Counted from the stretch's first letter, positions 1 through 14,080 are shown. The stretch: 64,000 bases of DNA from Diphasiastrum complanatum (GCA_029204225.1 CM055093.1:31135777-31199776), one strand, 5' to 3'. The notes: a model not told the origin generated them from the sequence alone. Numbers and translations are program-made.

Positions 1-1
1 C

Positions 2-2200
2 ACCCCTCAACAAAATGGGGTGGCCGAGAGGAAAAATAGGAGTCTATGTGAGTGTGCAAAGTCCTTGAGGCTTGATGCATCACTTCCCATCTCATTTTGG
101 GGAGAAGCCATAACATGTGCTAATTATTTGTGTAATAGACTTCCTAGTAGTGCTATAGATGGGATCTCACCTTATCAAGCCTTGTTTGATAAGAAACCCA
201 ATGTAAAATATTTTAAGATCTTTGGATGTACTTGTTATGTACACATTCCTTTGGAGACTAGAAGGAAAGAAGATGCTACCTCCTTCAAAGGAATCTTTGT
301 TGGCTATGGAGAAAATAGCAAGGGATATAGGATATATGATCCTACATCCAAGAAAGTAAAGGTAAGCAAGGATGTACTTTTTGATGAGTCACAATTTGCT
401 AAGAGCTTGTCAAATGGATCTAACCCATTGTGCATTGAAGATCTTGACAAATCCGAGGAGGATCTTGACAAACCCGAGGAGGATCATGACAAACCCGAGG
501 ATGGAGATTTGGATCCAAGTCAAAAGGGGCCAAGAAGATCATCAAGGAGCAAGGCCGAGCCCTCAAGGCTTACCTATGTGGACAAGGGAAAGCAAAAGGA
601 AGGCTCTACATCTTCTACCTCTTACTCTTTTTTAGCTACATTGATTGAAGAACCATCATCTTTTGAAGAAGCATGTAAATCTAAAGTTTGGAGAGATGCA
701 ATGCAAGTAGAGTATGATGCATTAGAAGAAAATCATACTTGGAATCTTGTAAATCTTCCAAGAGGAAAGAAACCACTTGCATGTAAGTGGATTTATAGAA
801 TTAAGTACAATCAAGATGGATCTATTAGTAAATACAAAGCTAGGCTTGTTGCTAAGGGATTTCTTCAAATAAAAGGATTGGATTATGAAGAAACATTTGC
901 ACCTGTAGCTAAGCTTGTAACTATTAGATTAATCATTTGCATTGCTACTTTGTTCAAATGGGATCTCTACCAAATGGATGTGACAAATGCCTTCTTGAAT
1001 GGCTTCTTAGAAGAGGAAATCTACATGATGCAACCCGAGGGCTTCATCAAGATTGGTGAGGAGCAAAAGGTGTGCTACTTAAGGAAGAGCCTATATGGCT
1101 TGAAGCAAGCACCTAGAGCTTGGTACTCTAGGTTGCATGATTTTCTCTATTCCCTTGGCTTTGTACTAAGTGCTTATGAACCTTCTTTATATTTCAAATG
1201 TAATGAAGGAAAGATCATCATTTTGGTTCTTTATGTTGATGACATCATTATGATAGGAAATGATGATGATGGCATAGGCAAAGTAAAAGTTGACTTATCT
1301 AGTGAGTTCAAGATGGTAGATCTAGGCTTCCTAAAGTTTATACTTGGGATAGAAGTGTCTAGAAGTAGCAATTGTACTTTCATAAGTCAATCTAAGTATG
1401 CTACTTCCATTCTTGAAAGATTTGGTATGAAAGATTGTAAGGGGATTGACACCCCTATGGAGCATGTTGTGAAAGCAACTAATGAAGGTGATGAAGCATC
1501 CTTTAAGGACATCACTCTCTTTAGGAAGCTTATAGGCTCTCTAATCTATTTAACCATCACTAGACCTGACTTAAGTTTTTGTGTAAGCAAGTTGAGTCAA
1601 AGTATGCAAGCTCCTTTAATTCATCATTGGAAAAGTGCCAAGAGAGTACTTAGATATGTTTCTAGTACTAGATTTTTTGGTATACTTTATGAAGGATCTA
1701 ACTTGCACTTGAGAGCCTACTCGGATTCAGATTTTGTAGGTGACAAGATGGATAGGAAGTCCATTAGTGCATTTGCAACATTTCTTTGTGGAGGAGTGAT
1801 ATCTTGGCTTTCCAAAAAGCAAGATACAATCTCACTATCTTCTTGTGAAGCCGAGTACAAGGCATTGACTTCAACAACCAAAGAGCTCTTATGGCTAAGA
1901 AGACTCTTGATGGAACTACATGTGCTAGAGGCCGAGGAGATCCCTTACATATTTTGTGACAATCAAGCTTCTCAACAAATTGCTTCAAATCCTATCTTCC
2001 ATGCTAGAACAAAGCATATTGAGATAGCTCACCACTTTGTGAGGGAGAAGGTACAATCCAAGGAAGTGCAACTACATCATGTACCATCATCCGAATGCAT
2101 AGCTGATATCTTAACCAAACCATTGTCCAAAGATCCATTTTTTAAGTTAAGATATGCTCTTGGAATTGTAGATAGATGTACACTAGATTTGCCAAGTTAG
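2..2200 (+). CDS. Ty1/copia pol polyprotein, 3' part (integrase C-half, RT, RNase H); family B
   Basis: The frame is open from base 2, so the start lies outside the window; the first internal ATG (20) is not the true start. The integrase end comes first: TPQQNGVAERKNR carries the catalytic Glu of the DDE triad, followed by the C-terminal tail with acidic repeats near 440-510. Reverse transcriptase follows, with QMDVTNAFLNG near 973, SLYGLKQAPRAWY near 1090 and the catalytic YVDD at 1232-1243. RNase H has SDSDF at 1721-1735, SSCEAEY near 1840, CDNQAS near 1955, then the usual ARTKHIEI tail. The stop at 2198-2200 lies just before a polypurine tract and an LTR. No frameshift or stop occurs in over 700 codons, so this is the best-preserved coding region in the window. 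It copies element RNA into DNA inside virus-like particles. Whether the gag and protease part is intact cannot be seen. Confidence 0.95.
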   Translation, partial: TPQQNGVAERKNRSLCECAKSLRLDASLPISFWGEAITCANYLCNRLPSSAIDGISPYQALFDKKPNVKYFKIFGCTCYVHIPLETRRKEDATSFKGIFVGYGENSKGYRIYDPTSKKVKVSKDVLFDESQFAKSLSNGSNPLCIEDLDKSEEDLDKPEEDHDKPEDGDLDPSQKGPRRSSRSKAEPSRLTYVDKGKQKEGSTSSTSYSFLATLIEEPSSFEEACKSKVWRDAMQVEYDALEENHTWNLVNLPRGKKPLACKWIYRIKYNQDGSISKYKARLVAKGFLQIKGLDYEETFAPVAKLVTIRLIICIATLFKWDLYQMDVTNAFLNGFLEEEIYMMQPEGFIKIGEEQKVCYLRKSLYGLKQAPRAWYSRLHDFLYSLGFVLSAYEPSLYFKCNEGKIIILVLYVDDIIMIGNDDDGIGKVKVDLSSEFKMVDLGFLKFILGIEVSRSSNCTFISQSKYATSILERFGMKDCKGIDTPMEHVVKATNEGDEASFKDITLFRKLIGSLIYLTITRPDLSFCVSKLSQSMQAPLIHHWKSAKRVLRYVSSTRFFGILYEGSNLHLRAYSDSDFVGDKMDRKSISAFATFLCGGVISWLSKKQDTISLSSCEAEYKALTSTTKELLWLRRLLMELHVLEAEEIPYIFCDNQASQQIASNPIFHARTKHIEIAHHFVREKVQSKEVQLHHVPSSECIADILTKPLSKDPFFKLRYALGIVDRCTLDLPS

Positions 2201-2213
2201 AAGTGAGGAGGAG
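2201..2213 (+). other. Polypurine tract of family B copia element
   Basis: The purine-rich run AAGTGAGGAGGAG sits between the pol stop codon and the TGTTGAAAATTG that opens the LTR. It primes plus-strand DNA synthesis in LTR retrotransposons, and its position fixes the LTR start. Confidence 0.85.
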
Positions 2214-3075
2214 TGTTGAAAATTGTCACTTCTCACTTGACATTGGTTCATGTAAATATTGATCAAACATTAGAATATGTTGATGATATGATTTCACACG
2301 TGTGGAGCATGTTCCCATGTGTGAAAGGATGTACTTTTCATGTTTGTATATATCCAAATTGATTTTGTATCATTCTAGTTAGTGTGAACATGAAATGACT
2401 AGTTTTTAGTCAAGTTGACTAGTCACCTACAAATTAGCTTTTCCTTGCATGTGCATGAGTAAATGCTCCCACATGGCAAGTGGATGTTCACATGTGTGTA
2501 TAGAGTACTAGAAGATAAGAGTTGACCATTTTCCTTAGATCCTATTTTGTAGGGAATATTCCTATATTCTAGGAGACTAGTTTTTTGGATTTTAGTCATA
2601 TTCTAGAAGGTCAACTATTGGATAAGGATCAAGGATGGATCAAATGGATAGATATGAGTGATGTGGCACTCTTCACACGTGTGAAGGCCTGCTGGACTGT
2701 ACCAGACTCATGGATGTACTTGATCCATAAAAGGATCATCATTTTGCTAAGAAAATTGATGAGACTTTTGCACTCTACACTTTTGTGAGATTTCTAGTCA
2801 TTTGTCTTGTGATTTTTATGCATGATTGCTATCTAGTATCATTGTACTTGTTGTTTCAGGTGCAGGCCGTACAGTGGACAGTACTCCACACGTGTGAAGC
2901 CGCTCTCACTAAAAAATGATGTGTTGATCCATTGCTCTTGCTTAAATCCAAGTGTAGTGAATCTAGATCAAGATCTAATGTGTAGAACTTGATAGATTCA
3001 TTGATTAAGCAACCAATAACTCTCTATGATTGTAAAGTACAATCATTATTGTCCTAAAAACTGTAAAATTTATCA
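2214..3075 (+). repeat. 3' LTR of family B copia element (B1)
   Basis: It begins TGTTGAAAATTGTC directly after the polypurine tract and is colinear with LTR B2 (32590-33421), which is followed by a primer binding site. It holds three perfect CACACGTGTG palindromes (2295, 2674, 2887) and a variant at 2489. The 3' edge is less certain: similarity to B2 runs to about 3060-3075, where a minus-strand integrase frame begins. The simplest reading is that the B1 element inserted into the family A integrase gene; the matching left flank would be outside the window. Confidence 0.8.
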
Positions 3076-4640
3076 GGAATATAAACTTTGTAAGCCTTGC
3101 TTGCCTCACTATAACCAGCATATATACCTTTCTTTGAAGATGAATCCTCCTTTGTCCTATCATAAAGAGCAATGTTGATATAGCAAATGCATCCAAAAGT
3201 TTTGAAAAACTTGACACTCGGCCTCCTACCAAACAAGACTTCAAAAGGGATTTTTCCATCCAATACCACACTCGGCCATCTATTGCATAGAAAATTAGCA
3301 CACAACAAAGCTTGATCCCAAAAAGATTTAGAAAGATTTTCACCTAATTGCATGGCTTTGGCACTTTCACATAAGATTCTATTCTTCCTCTCGGCCACTC
3401 CATTTTGTTGTGGCGTCCTTGGGCTTGTGTACTTTCTCTTGATCCCATTTGCATCACAAAATGCTTTGAACTTGGTAGAAATGTACTCACCACCATTGCC
3501 ACTCCTCAAGCACTTGATCTTTGTAGAAAATTGGACCTCTCTTTCCATCTTGAACTTGAAAAAGACATCAAACACCTCATCTTTTCTATTTAGTAGACAC
3601 ACCCAACAAAATCTACTAAAATCATTAATAAAAGTCACAGACTTAGCACCTCCATTTCTAGTTGTAGTAACACCATGAATACCCGAATGCACAAGTTGAA
3701 AAGGCTTACTTGACCTTGATGTAGATCTCTTGTAAGGTAACCTATGTGACTTTGATAAAGCACATTGCTCACAAACATGATTAATGCTTGATAAAGAATT
3801 GGGATGCCTCTTTGGCATCACCTCCAATGACTTGTAGTTGAGATGCCCCAATCTCTTGTGCCATACCTCTTGCATAATGATTGAAAATTGCTCTTTTTCC
3901 ATACATTCAACTTGGGTAGCAACAACACAAGCATCAAGTTTGAACAATTTACCTTGCCTCTTCCCTTTTGCAATCAATTCATCCTCCTCCTTGATTAAAC
4001 AAGCATCACCAACAAACTCCGCTTTGAATTCCTTGTCAAGCATTTGACTCACACTAAGAAGGTTCTTAGTGATAGATAGAATGAACAAAACATCTTTTAA
4101 ATTTACATTCCTATTAGTAGAGGAAAATAGAAATTGTGCCAATCCCTTTGATTGCACATTCACCATCGTTGGCCGTGTAGATCACCTTCATGTCACCTTC
4201 AAATGCCATCAATGATAAATAATACTCATGATATGTCAAATGTGATGTAGCTCCACTATCAATCCACCAAGGATCAATATCTCCATGATTAGCCAATAAG
4301 CATGATGACATAACAGAAGCATCATTTGAATTTTGTTCATCAACACCATCTTCATCAAGAGTTAGATTGCTTCGCTTGTCACCTTGATCTCTCTTCTTCT
4401 TGAAGAAATCACTAGAAAAATGTCATTTGACTCCACAACAGAAACATTTTAGCTTGGATCTATCTTTCTTCTTGCCAACAAAATTAGAAGGCTCACCTTG
4501 ATCACCCTTTTGACCATTTGCTTTTGCCTTTGCCCTTGAACTTGCCTTTTGAGAAATAGCTTCCTCCTGTCCAACTTGAGATGTAGAAGATGATACTCCT
4601 CTTGCTTGGAGTCTAAACTCTAGTAAACTTTTGCTAACAC
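3076..4640 (-). pseudogene. Family A copia gag (3' end)-protease-integrase remnant (A1)
   Basis: Read right to left, it starts with the C-terminal part of gag and a zinc knuckle (CFCCGVK) near 4420-4440, where an in-frame TGA replaces the Gly codon of the expected GH. The protease motif DPWWIDSGATSHLT follows near 4265-4300, then a frameshift. The integrase has the His-Cys module (WHKRLGHLN...HVCEQCALS), a core with NDFSRFCW, and the catalytic Glu region PQQNGVAERKN. It ends in the C-terminal tail near 3076, cut by LTR B1. In the first triad position the usual HSD..G reads HSGIHG, so that catalytic Asp is lost. Most of gag is missing: leader sequence joins the zinc-knuckle region directly near 4640. 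A dead fragment. Confidence 0.9.
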
Positions 4641-4952
4641 CTAAGATTGAATCACACTCTTGAAAAAGTCCAGCAACTTAAAAACAAGATATTCTATCAA
4701 ATTTAGGGTTTCTCCATAAATGCAAAATATTGAATCAAGCAAAAGCTAAATGCAAAAGCTAGAATATTGATACATCAACTATTAGAATGTAACATCCACA
4801 ATCATGAGCAATTTTTGTTTCCACATTCCAGTAAGTGATTTTAAAAATCGGCATACTCCAAGTGATTTGACCTAAAATGTTGTTTGGATCACAAAAATCC
4901 ACTTTCTATACTTGAAAATGCATGATTTGAGCTAGAAACACCTCCAAATTCA
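4641..4952 (-). other. Family A leader (5' untranslated) region, A1
   Basis: On the minus strand this stretch matches the family A leaders at 28060-28230 and 47560-47720, including an AAACCCTAA block and GAGTGTG.TTCAATCTTAGG. It joins gag prematurely through a deletion. The expected primer binding site next to the LTR (TGGTATCAGAGC) is not recognisable here, which suggests decay. Confidence 0.7.
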
Positions 4953-5599
4953 TGTGAAGGATTTCAGATCAATGATGATCCAATCCACAAAAAGATCTTG
5001 GGTTACAAAAGAAGCTACTCTACCAATCTCTCCAATGTAGAAAAATCAGCATCTACACACAAAATGAGATGCAAACTCTAATATAACTTGATCAAACATG
5101 AATCATAAGATAAAGTATTGTTGCTTTCCATACAAAACCAGCAAGCTACTGTATTTCACACGTGTGGATCCAAAAATAGCAAATATAGATCATTCTACAC
5201 ATAGAATTGCATGCAATCACAAGTATAGTGCACCAATGGATAGTAGAACCCAAGAGAACCATGTATAAGCATGAAATGAGATAGAGAAGAGAGAAGATAT
5301 GTCTCTCCACAAGTTACATCCTTTTATAACAGGTCCAAACCCTATTTGGCCACTTGGCTTTCCCACCAAAATGCTAACCCTACTATTTTTGGGTTTAGAT
5401 TCAAAGTACCCAACATTCAAATTTGAATCTACTCAAACTCGACTTTTAACTTTCCCACACTTTCAAAAAGTGTTTATTCAATTGAAATTTAGACTAACGA
5501 GCTTTGAAAAGTCAAACTTTAAGTCTAAAACAAAGTTGGCCTCAATTTGCCAAATATAAAAATGTAGCAAATATGATCAAACTAGTTGAACCTTTCACA
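4953..5599 (-). repeat. Family A LTR (A1), minus strand
   Basis: In element orientation it runs from TGTGAAAGGTTC (5599) to ATCCTTCACA (4953), 647 bp, the same length as the A3 LTR (46672-47318) and colinear with it. The ends form a short inverted repeat TGTGA/TCACA. A TATAAAAGG box lies near 5318-5328. One CACACGTGTG palindrome is at 5157-5166. A polypurine tract precedes it and a leader follows it, so it acts as 3' LTR for one internal remnant and 5' LTR for the next. Confidence 0.88.
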
Positions 5600-5730
5600 C
5601 TCCCCCTTCAACTAGTTTTAGCATAAACTTCGATAACACTCCAAGTGATGTCCTATCTAGAGATCCAATCAAAATTAGGGTTTTGACAAAACTATTCCAA
5701 ATCTACATGCAAATGTTGAGAATTTGCACA
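5600..5730 (-). other. Family A leader fragment fused to polypurine tract
   Basis: In element orientation, a leader segment (AACCCTAATTTTGATTGGATCTCTAGATA near 5650-5700) runs in about 45 bases into GAAGGGGGAG, a polypurine tract that abuts the LTR at 5599. The whole coding region is missing. This is the 3' remnant of a second family A unit sharing the LTR with A1. Confidence 0.7.
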
Positions 5731-5904
5731 CATAAGCGATTTATGGTCGTACATATTAGTCTTTTTCGCAAGAAGACTCACACAAAATTCTCTCCCAAGA
5801 CACTTGCACACAAAACTGAAGTGGAACACGTCAAATAGACGCGTATGGATTTCTTCCATAGGTTGTCTACATCCAGACTAGTGCTCTCTATACCACCTCC
5901 AAAT

Positions 5905-6670
5905 AGACAAGGAACGACTAGGTGCCGATGGATAATTGAGATAAAGAAGTATCAGAAATTTACCGAGTTCCTGATTTCAAAGGCCACATTCATTTGAATG
6001 GTCCGACAGATCGCTAGGGTGAACCTAGGTCTTTCTGTCAGGTTCGCATCGCTCCCTTTAATGCCTCCAAAAGGCTGCTGAAGACTATCGTGCCTTATTT
6101 TTTGAGGACTCCTTCTTACTGGCCACATATTCCAAGAGAGTAACCATAATGCCCAAGGACTTCCAACAACTCTTCTACAGAATGAGGGATAAATATTCTG
6201 GTCTCCATCATGGGGAGCCTTCGACTATGAGAGACACCCTCCTTGATAGATATGATTTATCTACGAAGAGGCCTAGGGAGCAGAAGGCTTCCAAGAGGAG
6301 GACAACCTCAAAGAGGGAAGCACCAAGGAAGGTAGGACGCATGGTGCTTTCCACCAAATTTCCTTCCCATGTAGATAATGTTGATAATGCCAATGTAGAT
6401 ACAATAGTTGTAGATATTGCCTTGGACATTACGACAAAAGTTTTGGATAACCTTGTAGATACAAAACCAATTTTGGCATTTAGCACTGTAGTAGTTAAAA
6501 CACTTTTGGATTTTGATCATTATTTGAGATTTGAGAAGGATATTTTAGATGCCATAGATGTTGTAGGCATGCGATTTGAGTTTAGTATTAATGAAATCAA
6601 CTACGGCCTTAAGTATGAGGTCTCTTTTTTTGAGGAATTGAAAACCTGTAGAGCGTCCATAACAAGCTAA
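5905..6670 (+). pseudogene. Histone H3-like pseudogene with long C-terminal open extension
   Basis: The frame from 5941 reads KKYQKFTEFLISKATFI, a TGA (5995-5997), then MVRQIA, matching the H3 alpha-1 helix and the start of alpha-2. After a +1 frameshift near 6062, KAAEDYRALFFED and YSKRVTIMPKDFQ match the end of H3 alpha-2, loop 2 and alpha-3. The N-terminal tail upstream (about 5810-5905) is too decayed to place. H3 should end about 12 residues after MPKD, but the frame stays open for about 150 more codons to a stop at 6668-6670. The extension is first Lys/Arg-rich, then hydrophobic, and I do not recognise it. ATFI, AAEDY and KDF resemble centromeric H3 more than canonical H3, while RVTIMPKD is canonical. 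The frame break and nonsense codon make it non-functional as histone. Confidence 0.75.
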
Positions 6671-10101
<3,431 letters not shown>

Positions 10102-10398
10102 TGTGAATAGTGAGATTTTGGTGTTTTGGACTCATTCTCTTTCTACCCAATTTTTTGGTGTTGATTTTCTCTCTCTACCTGAGGGCAGACTGTTTTGTCC
10201 ATAGTGAGCACTTAGAATATTTTTTGATATCCATCTCTCATAGTAAGGAGTTAGTTTTTTCAGTCTGTTGTATGCCATTGTGCTCTTGTATTGGATTTTT
10301 CAAGTAATCTGTTCATTGATCATTCTTTTGCAATCACAACACCTCATAAAGATCCTATAAGGTGTGTGGTGAAGTTCACACGTGCTAAAAACTTCACA
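10102..10398 (+). repeat. 5' LTR of family C copia element
   Basis: It starts TGTGAATAG and ends ACTTCACA, giving the inverted ends TGTGAA/TTCACA, and is followed directly by a primer binding site. At 297 bp it is much shorter than the other LTRs here. The 3' end is secure from the primer site. The 5' end is inferred from the inverted terminus, because no second copy was identified. Confidence 0.65.
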
Positions 10399-10410
10399 TG
10401 GTATTAGAGC
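10399..10410 (+). other. Primer binding site (initiator tRNA-Met type), family C
   Basis: TGGTATTAGAGC differs at one base from TGGTATCAGAGC, the usual copia site complementary to initiator tRNA-Met. It lies immediately after the LTR. Confidence 0.85.
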
Positions 10411-11139
10411 TTCATGCTTTGAAGAGATGAGGGTGTATACATCAGAACATAAGTGCTTTTGCATGCAGGAACTCGGATTTGGAAGAGGAATTTAAACTCG
10501 TTGACAAACAAGCCTGATCTGCTCCAGCTGAGCCTTGTATAGACAGAGAGCTCACATGTGTGAAATCAGCCCTCTTTGTTTGAGTGCTACTTCTCAAGGA
10601 ATGATCCAAATTTGATGGTCTATAGCTTGTTGGATAGGTATTGAAGAGTAGATTGTGTTGCTCGAGTTTTTAAATCAATTTGATTTGTTTTAGAAAAGTT
10701 TTAGGCAATCTGAGAGATAAGGAGAGTACTCATCTCATGTGATATGCCAAAGTGAGCACACATCAGTCCTTTTCACCAATATTCTCAATTTTCAATATCA
10801 ATCAAGTAGAATTGGATAAAGCTAAGCATTGTGAGGTCTTAGATGTTTCATTTCACACAAGTATTGTGTTTGAGTTGAAATCAAGTTCCTAGAGAGTTTA
10901 TCAGTTCTTTGAAACTTGTGGGAGAGATAGACTTCATACTTGCATGTGCTTTATTTCTTTGATAGAATTAGCTAGATCCAAATTCAAGAGAGATTGATTT
11001 TTTCTGTTGTGAGCCTAATCTCACAGTCTGTTGCTAGATTTCATAGGTTGGATCAACATAATAAGTGTTAGATCCTAGATTGAGATAGCAAGCAACATAT
11101 TCAATTCCATTTTTTTTGTCATTACTATAATTTCTCAAA
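10411..11139 (+). other. Family C untranslated leader
   Basis: About 730 bp between the primer binding site and the gag frame, with no open frame. Its position and length match the leaders of the family A and B elements. Confidence 0.6.
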
Positions 11140-11516
11140 GTGAATACGTCTTCATCTGGTTCATATTTTCTGGACAATAGTGAGAGATTAACATCTTCCA
11201 ATTATGCAATGCGGAAGATTAGAATGGAATTATTATGGATTCTACAAGATGTAATTGACATTGTAAGTGGAGCTGAAGAAGAACCTGCAACACCTAATGA
11301 AACTGCAACATTCAAGAAAAGAACCAGAATTGCTCTTCATTTCATTAAAATGAATGTCACAAATGAAGTGCTAAGAGAGATCAGTACATGCACCACTGCC
11401 AAGGAGGCTTGGGACACTCTTAAAACAATCTATGAAATCAAGAAGGGGAGAAGCAGTTGCATGTGCAAATTATCTTTGTAATAGACTTCCTAATCTTGCA
11501 ATAGAAGGAAGAACAC
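11140..11516 (+). pseudogene. Family C gag N-terminus fused to integrase by internal deletion
   Basis: The frame from 11140 encodes a copia gag N-terminus (ERLTSSNYAMRKIRMELLW, then IKMNVTNEVLREIST..AKEAWDTLKTIYE). It begins GTGAATACG where family A has ATGGCTACA, so the original ATG may have been lost to GTG. Near 11445 gag jumps, with a frame change, into the integrase segment CANYLCNRLPNLAIEGRTP. The rest of gag, protease and two thirds of integrase are gone. The integrase frame is then interrupted at 11516 by a CACTA element and resumes at 14081. Confidence 0.85.
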
Positions 11517-11579
11517 CACTACAAGAATTGCCTCAATTTCCAACGTGAAATTGCGTTTTAATTTTTTTTGGAATCAACG

Positions 11580-12105
11580 CGGGCGTCGAAAAATGTGTCG
11601 CTATAAGGTCGTCGAAATCCGTCGCATATAAAATCCGTCGGAATCCGACGCCAAGCCCAAAACCGGCAATCGGTCGGTAAAAATATTTTTCGGAGAACAT
11701 GCCATGTGGACGCCGGATTCCAAAGTCCACGTGGCCGGGCCGTCAGAATCCGACGTCCATGTGGAAGAAAAAAAAATCTAACCTTGTTTTGCCACATGGA
11801 CGTCGCAATCCGACATCCACGTGGCCGGGCCGTCGTAATCCGACGACGTCCACGTGGAAAAAAAAACTTGAAATTTTTTTTTCACTTTATTTTTTTTTCT
11901 GCCACATGGACGTCGGATTCCGACGTCCACATGGTTGGGCCGTCGGAATCCGACGTCCACGTGGCAAAAAGAAAACTGTTAAAAAAAAATTTCTCATTTT
12001 TTTTTCCACGTGGACATCAGATTCCGACAAAAAAAAAATTTCATTTTTTTTTGTTTTGCCACATGGCCGTCGGAATCCGACACTTTTTTTTTTTCTTCGA
12101 AATCT
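11580..12105. repeat. CACTA left subterminal repeat array
   Basis: Repeated units built from CCACGTGG and TCGGAATCCGACG, in direct and inverted order, separated by A- or T-rich spacers. The motif is nearly self-complementary, so the array could fold strongly. Sparser copies lie at the right end (13720-13895 and 13985-14055). Confidence 0.85.
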
Positions 12106-13936
12106 GATGGATTTTAAAATGTGTCTGAATTTCGACACTGCTAAAAAATAGAAAAAAGCTAAAATCATGATACAAATTCTTACTTCAGTGTGGAAATTAT
12201 GACAAGAACTGCATGTACTACATAGCAATTAACCTCTTACAATCGTTTCAAACACGCAGAATGAATATTTAGGTCAACTATGATTCACAATATTAATCAA
12301 GTCACTAATACACTACGAACTTATCCGTTAATTGGTATGGAAACTAGCATAATTGCAACCAAACATACTCCAATCGACAGGAATTCGAAGTGCATACGAA
12401 AAATAATTGATTACAAAAAATAACATAGATGAAACGAATTGAAAATAGATAAAGCCATGCATATGCATGTAGCCGGAAAGCAAAGAAGTGCTAGTCAAGA
12501 ATGCTTCAATTGATTCTACTATGTTTGTCACTTTGCGTCTGTCCTTTGCTAGGATAGAATTGCTCTCAACTAGAACAGCCATGAGGGCTCCCATTGACAA
12601 TAAATCAGTGAGTTTTCAATGGTCGTTGATAGATCAGCTTTAGACAACAGTTGCAAGCTCCTTTTTCATGGTCGTGAAGGCTTAGTTAGCTAAGTCTCTG
12701 ATCTGACAACTAGCTTAGTGATTGCTTTCCTTCATATCTAATACTCATAGGCGTAGTGAAGGCTTGCAAAGTAGTAGCAGCGATGGTCAAATGTATTATA
12801 GAGGTAGCGATGTTAATAATCGGATTACATCTCTCAACTCTCTTTTGGAAATCAGCAATAATCCTTCAGTATTTTGGAAGTCAACGTTCAATTCCTCAAC
12901 GACTATAATGTGATTGAATGGTTAAATGGCTCACTCATCTAGCAACAATGGTAGGCCAGCTCTCCAAATATCCTGCAAGGAAAACTGGGTTCTAACTCAC
13001 AGAGCAGAGATAATTAAGCACCTCATAGCCAAGATATCTCAAGCTTCCAACGAAGATAGTGAGTCAATGGCACTCTTCAAAGTTCATTTTGAGTTCTGAT
13101 TTTCAACAGAAATGCCATCATACCAAACACGGTTCACTAGCTTTTTCTAGTTGATATCTCATTTTACATGTATCAAGCAACGATGGATTACCTTTTATGG
13201 CTCGATAGGGAGTAGCAACAAGATAGCCATACTGGATCAATCAGTGAGAAAAAGTGGTAGCTCTACATCTTTGATGGTGGAGCTGGTTATGATCTTCATT
13301 CAAACCTCAAGAGCTCTCAATCTCACACTATTTCACAAAGAACATAACATTAAATCTAAACCCTAAAATTTACAAAGAATATAATATTAAATCAAACTCT
13401 TCTATCTATATTTTCTTGCTCTCTTTCATGTCTCTCACACACATCCTTCTCTTCCTATCTCATTCGCTCATGATCATAAATCACTAAGACACATATTTGT
13501 GTTTAACTTCACAAAATATACAATACAAGGAAGATAGTGTACAAGAAAAAGTTACAAAGAAAGAAATCTTAGTTGCACATAACAAAACAAAAGAATCGTA
13601 CTTGGAATGAGACAAATAGAATTAATAGAGTTGAGAAGAAGCGCCAAAAGCCGATCTCCAACAATCTCCTGCAAGAATAAAAATAAGAAAAACCTAGAAA
13701 AATGACGCGGCTTTGAGAATTCGGTCACGGAGGTCGGATTCTGACATCTGTATTATCCGTCGGAATCCGACGTATGCTTTGTGCTTTTTTTTTTTTATGC
13801 ACGGACAGGTGACATCATCCATTTAAAAAGTTGCAGTCTCCGAAATGGGATGTCTGATTTTGACATTTTTATTGGCCGTCAGAATTTGACGTCCGTAAAA
13901 AAAAAAAATTTTCGGCAATTTTATTTTTCCGGCCAT

Positions 13937-13940
<4 letters not shown>

Positions 13941-13981
<41 letters not shown>
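13941..13981. repeat. (TG)n microsatellite inside the CACTA right end
   Basis: About 20 uninterrupted TG units. It splits the right subterminal repeats of the CACTA element, so it is probably younger than the element. Confidence 0.97.
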
Positions 13982-13982
<1 letters not shown>

Positions 13983-14080
13983 GGATTTCGACGTATTATT
14001 ATGTCAGATTTCGACGGATTATGAATTTTTTTTGAATCCGTCGAAACCTTGTGTCGGAAATTGCGCATTTTGTTGTTGTG

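Larger units (their letters stand above)
11517..14080 (+). mobile_element. Non-autonomous CACTA (En/Spm-type) DNA transposon, 2564 bp
   Basis: The left end is CACTACAAGAATTGC...CAATTTCC. The right end is GGAAATTGCGCATTTTGTTGTTGTG, whose complement begins CACAACAACAAAATGCGCAATTTCC, an imperfect inverted match. The 3-bp duplication CAC flanks it at 11514-11516 and 14081-14083, as expected for this superfamily. Subterminal regions (11580-12100, 13720-14055) hold many copies of a near-palindromic TCGGAATCCGACG/CCACGTGG motif, the usual transposase-binding architecture. The 1.5 kb core has only short frames and no recognisable transposase, so it depends on a partner. It sits inside an integrase gene whose frame continues on both sides. 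Strand is arbitrary. Confidence 0.88.

Noticed and set aside
3352-3678. Plus-strand frames inside the A1 integrase
   Set aside because: They are antisense shadows of the integrase; the same pattern recurs at 30011-30256 and 48474-48737.
5941-6190. Firm call as centromeric H3 (CENH3)
   Set aside because: Only three short motifs favour CENH3, others are canonical H3, and the N-terminal tail is unreadable.
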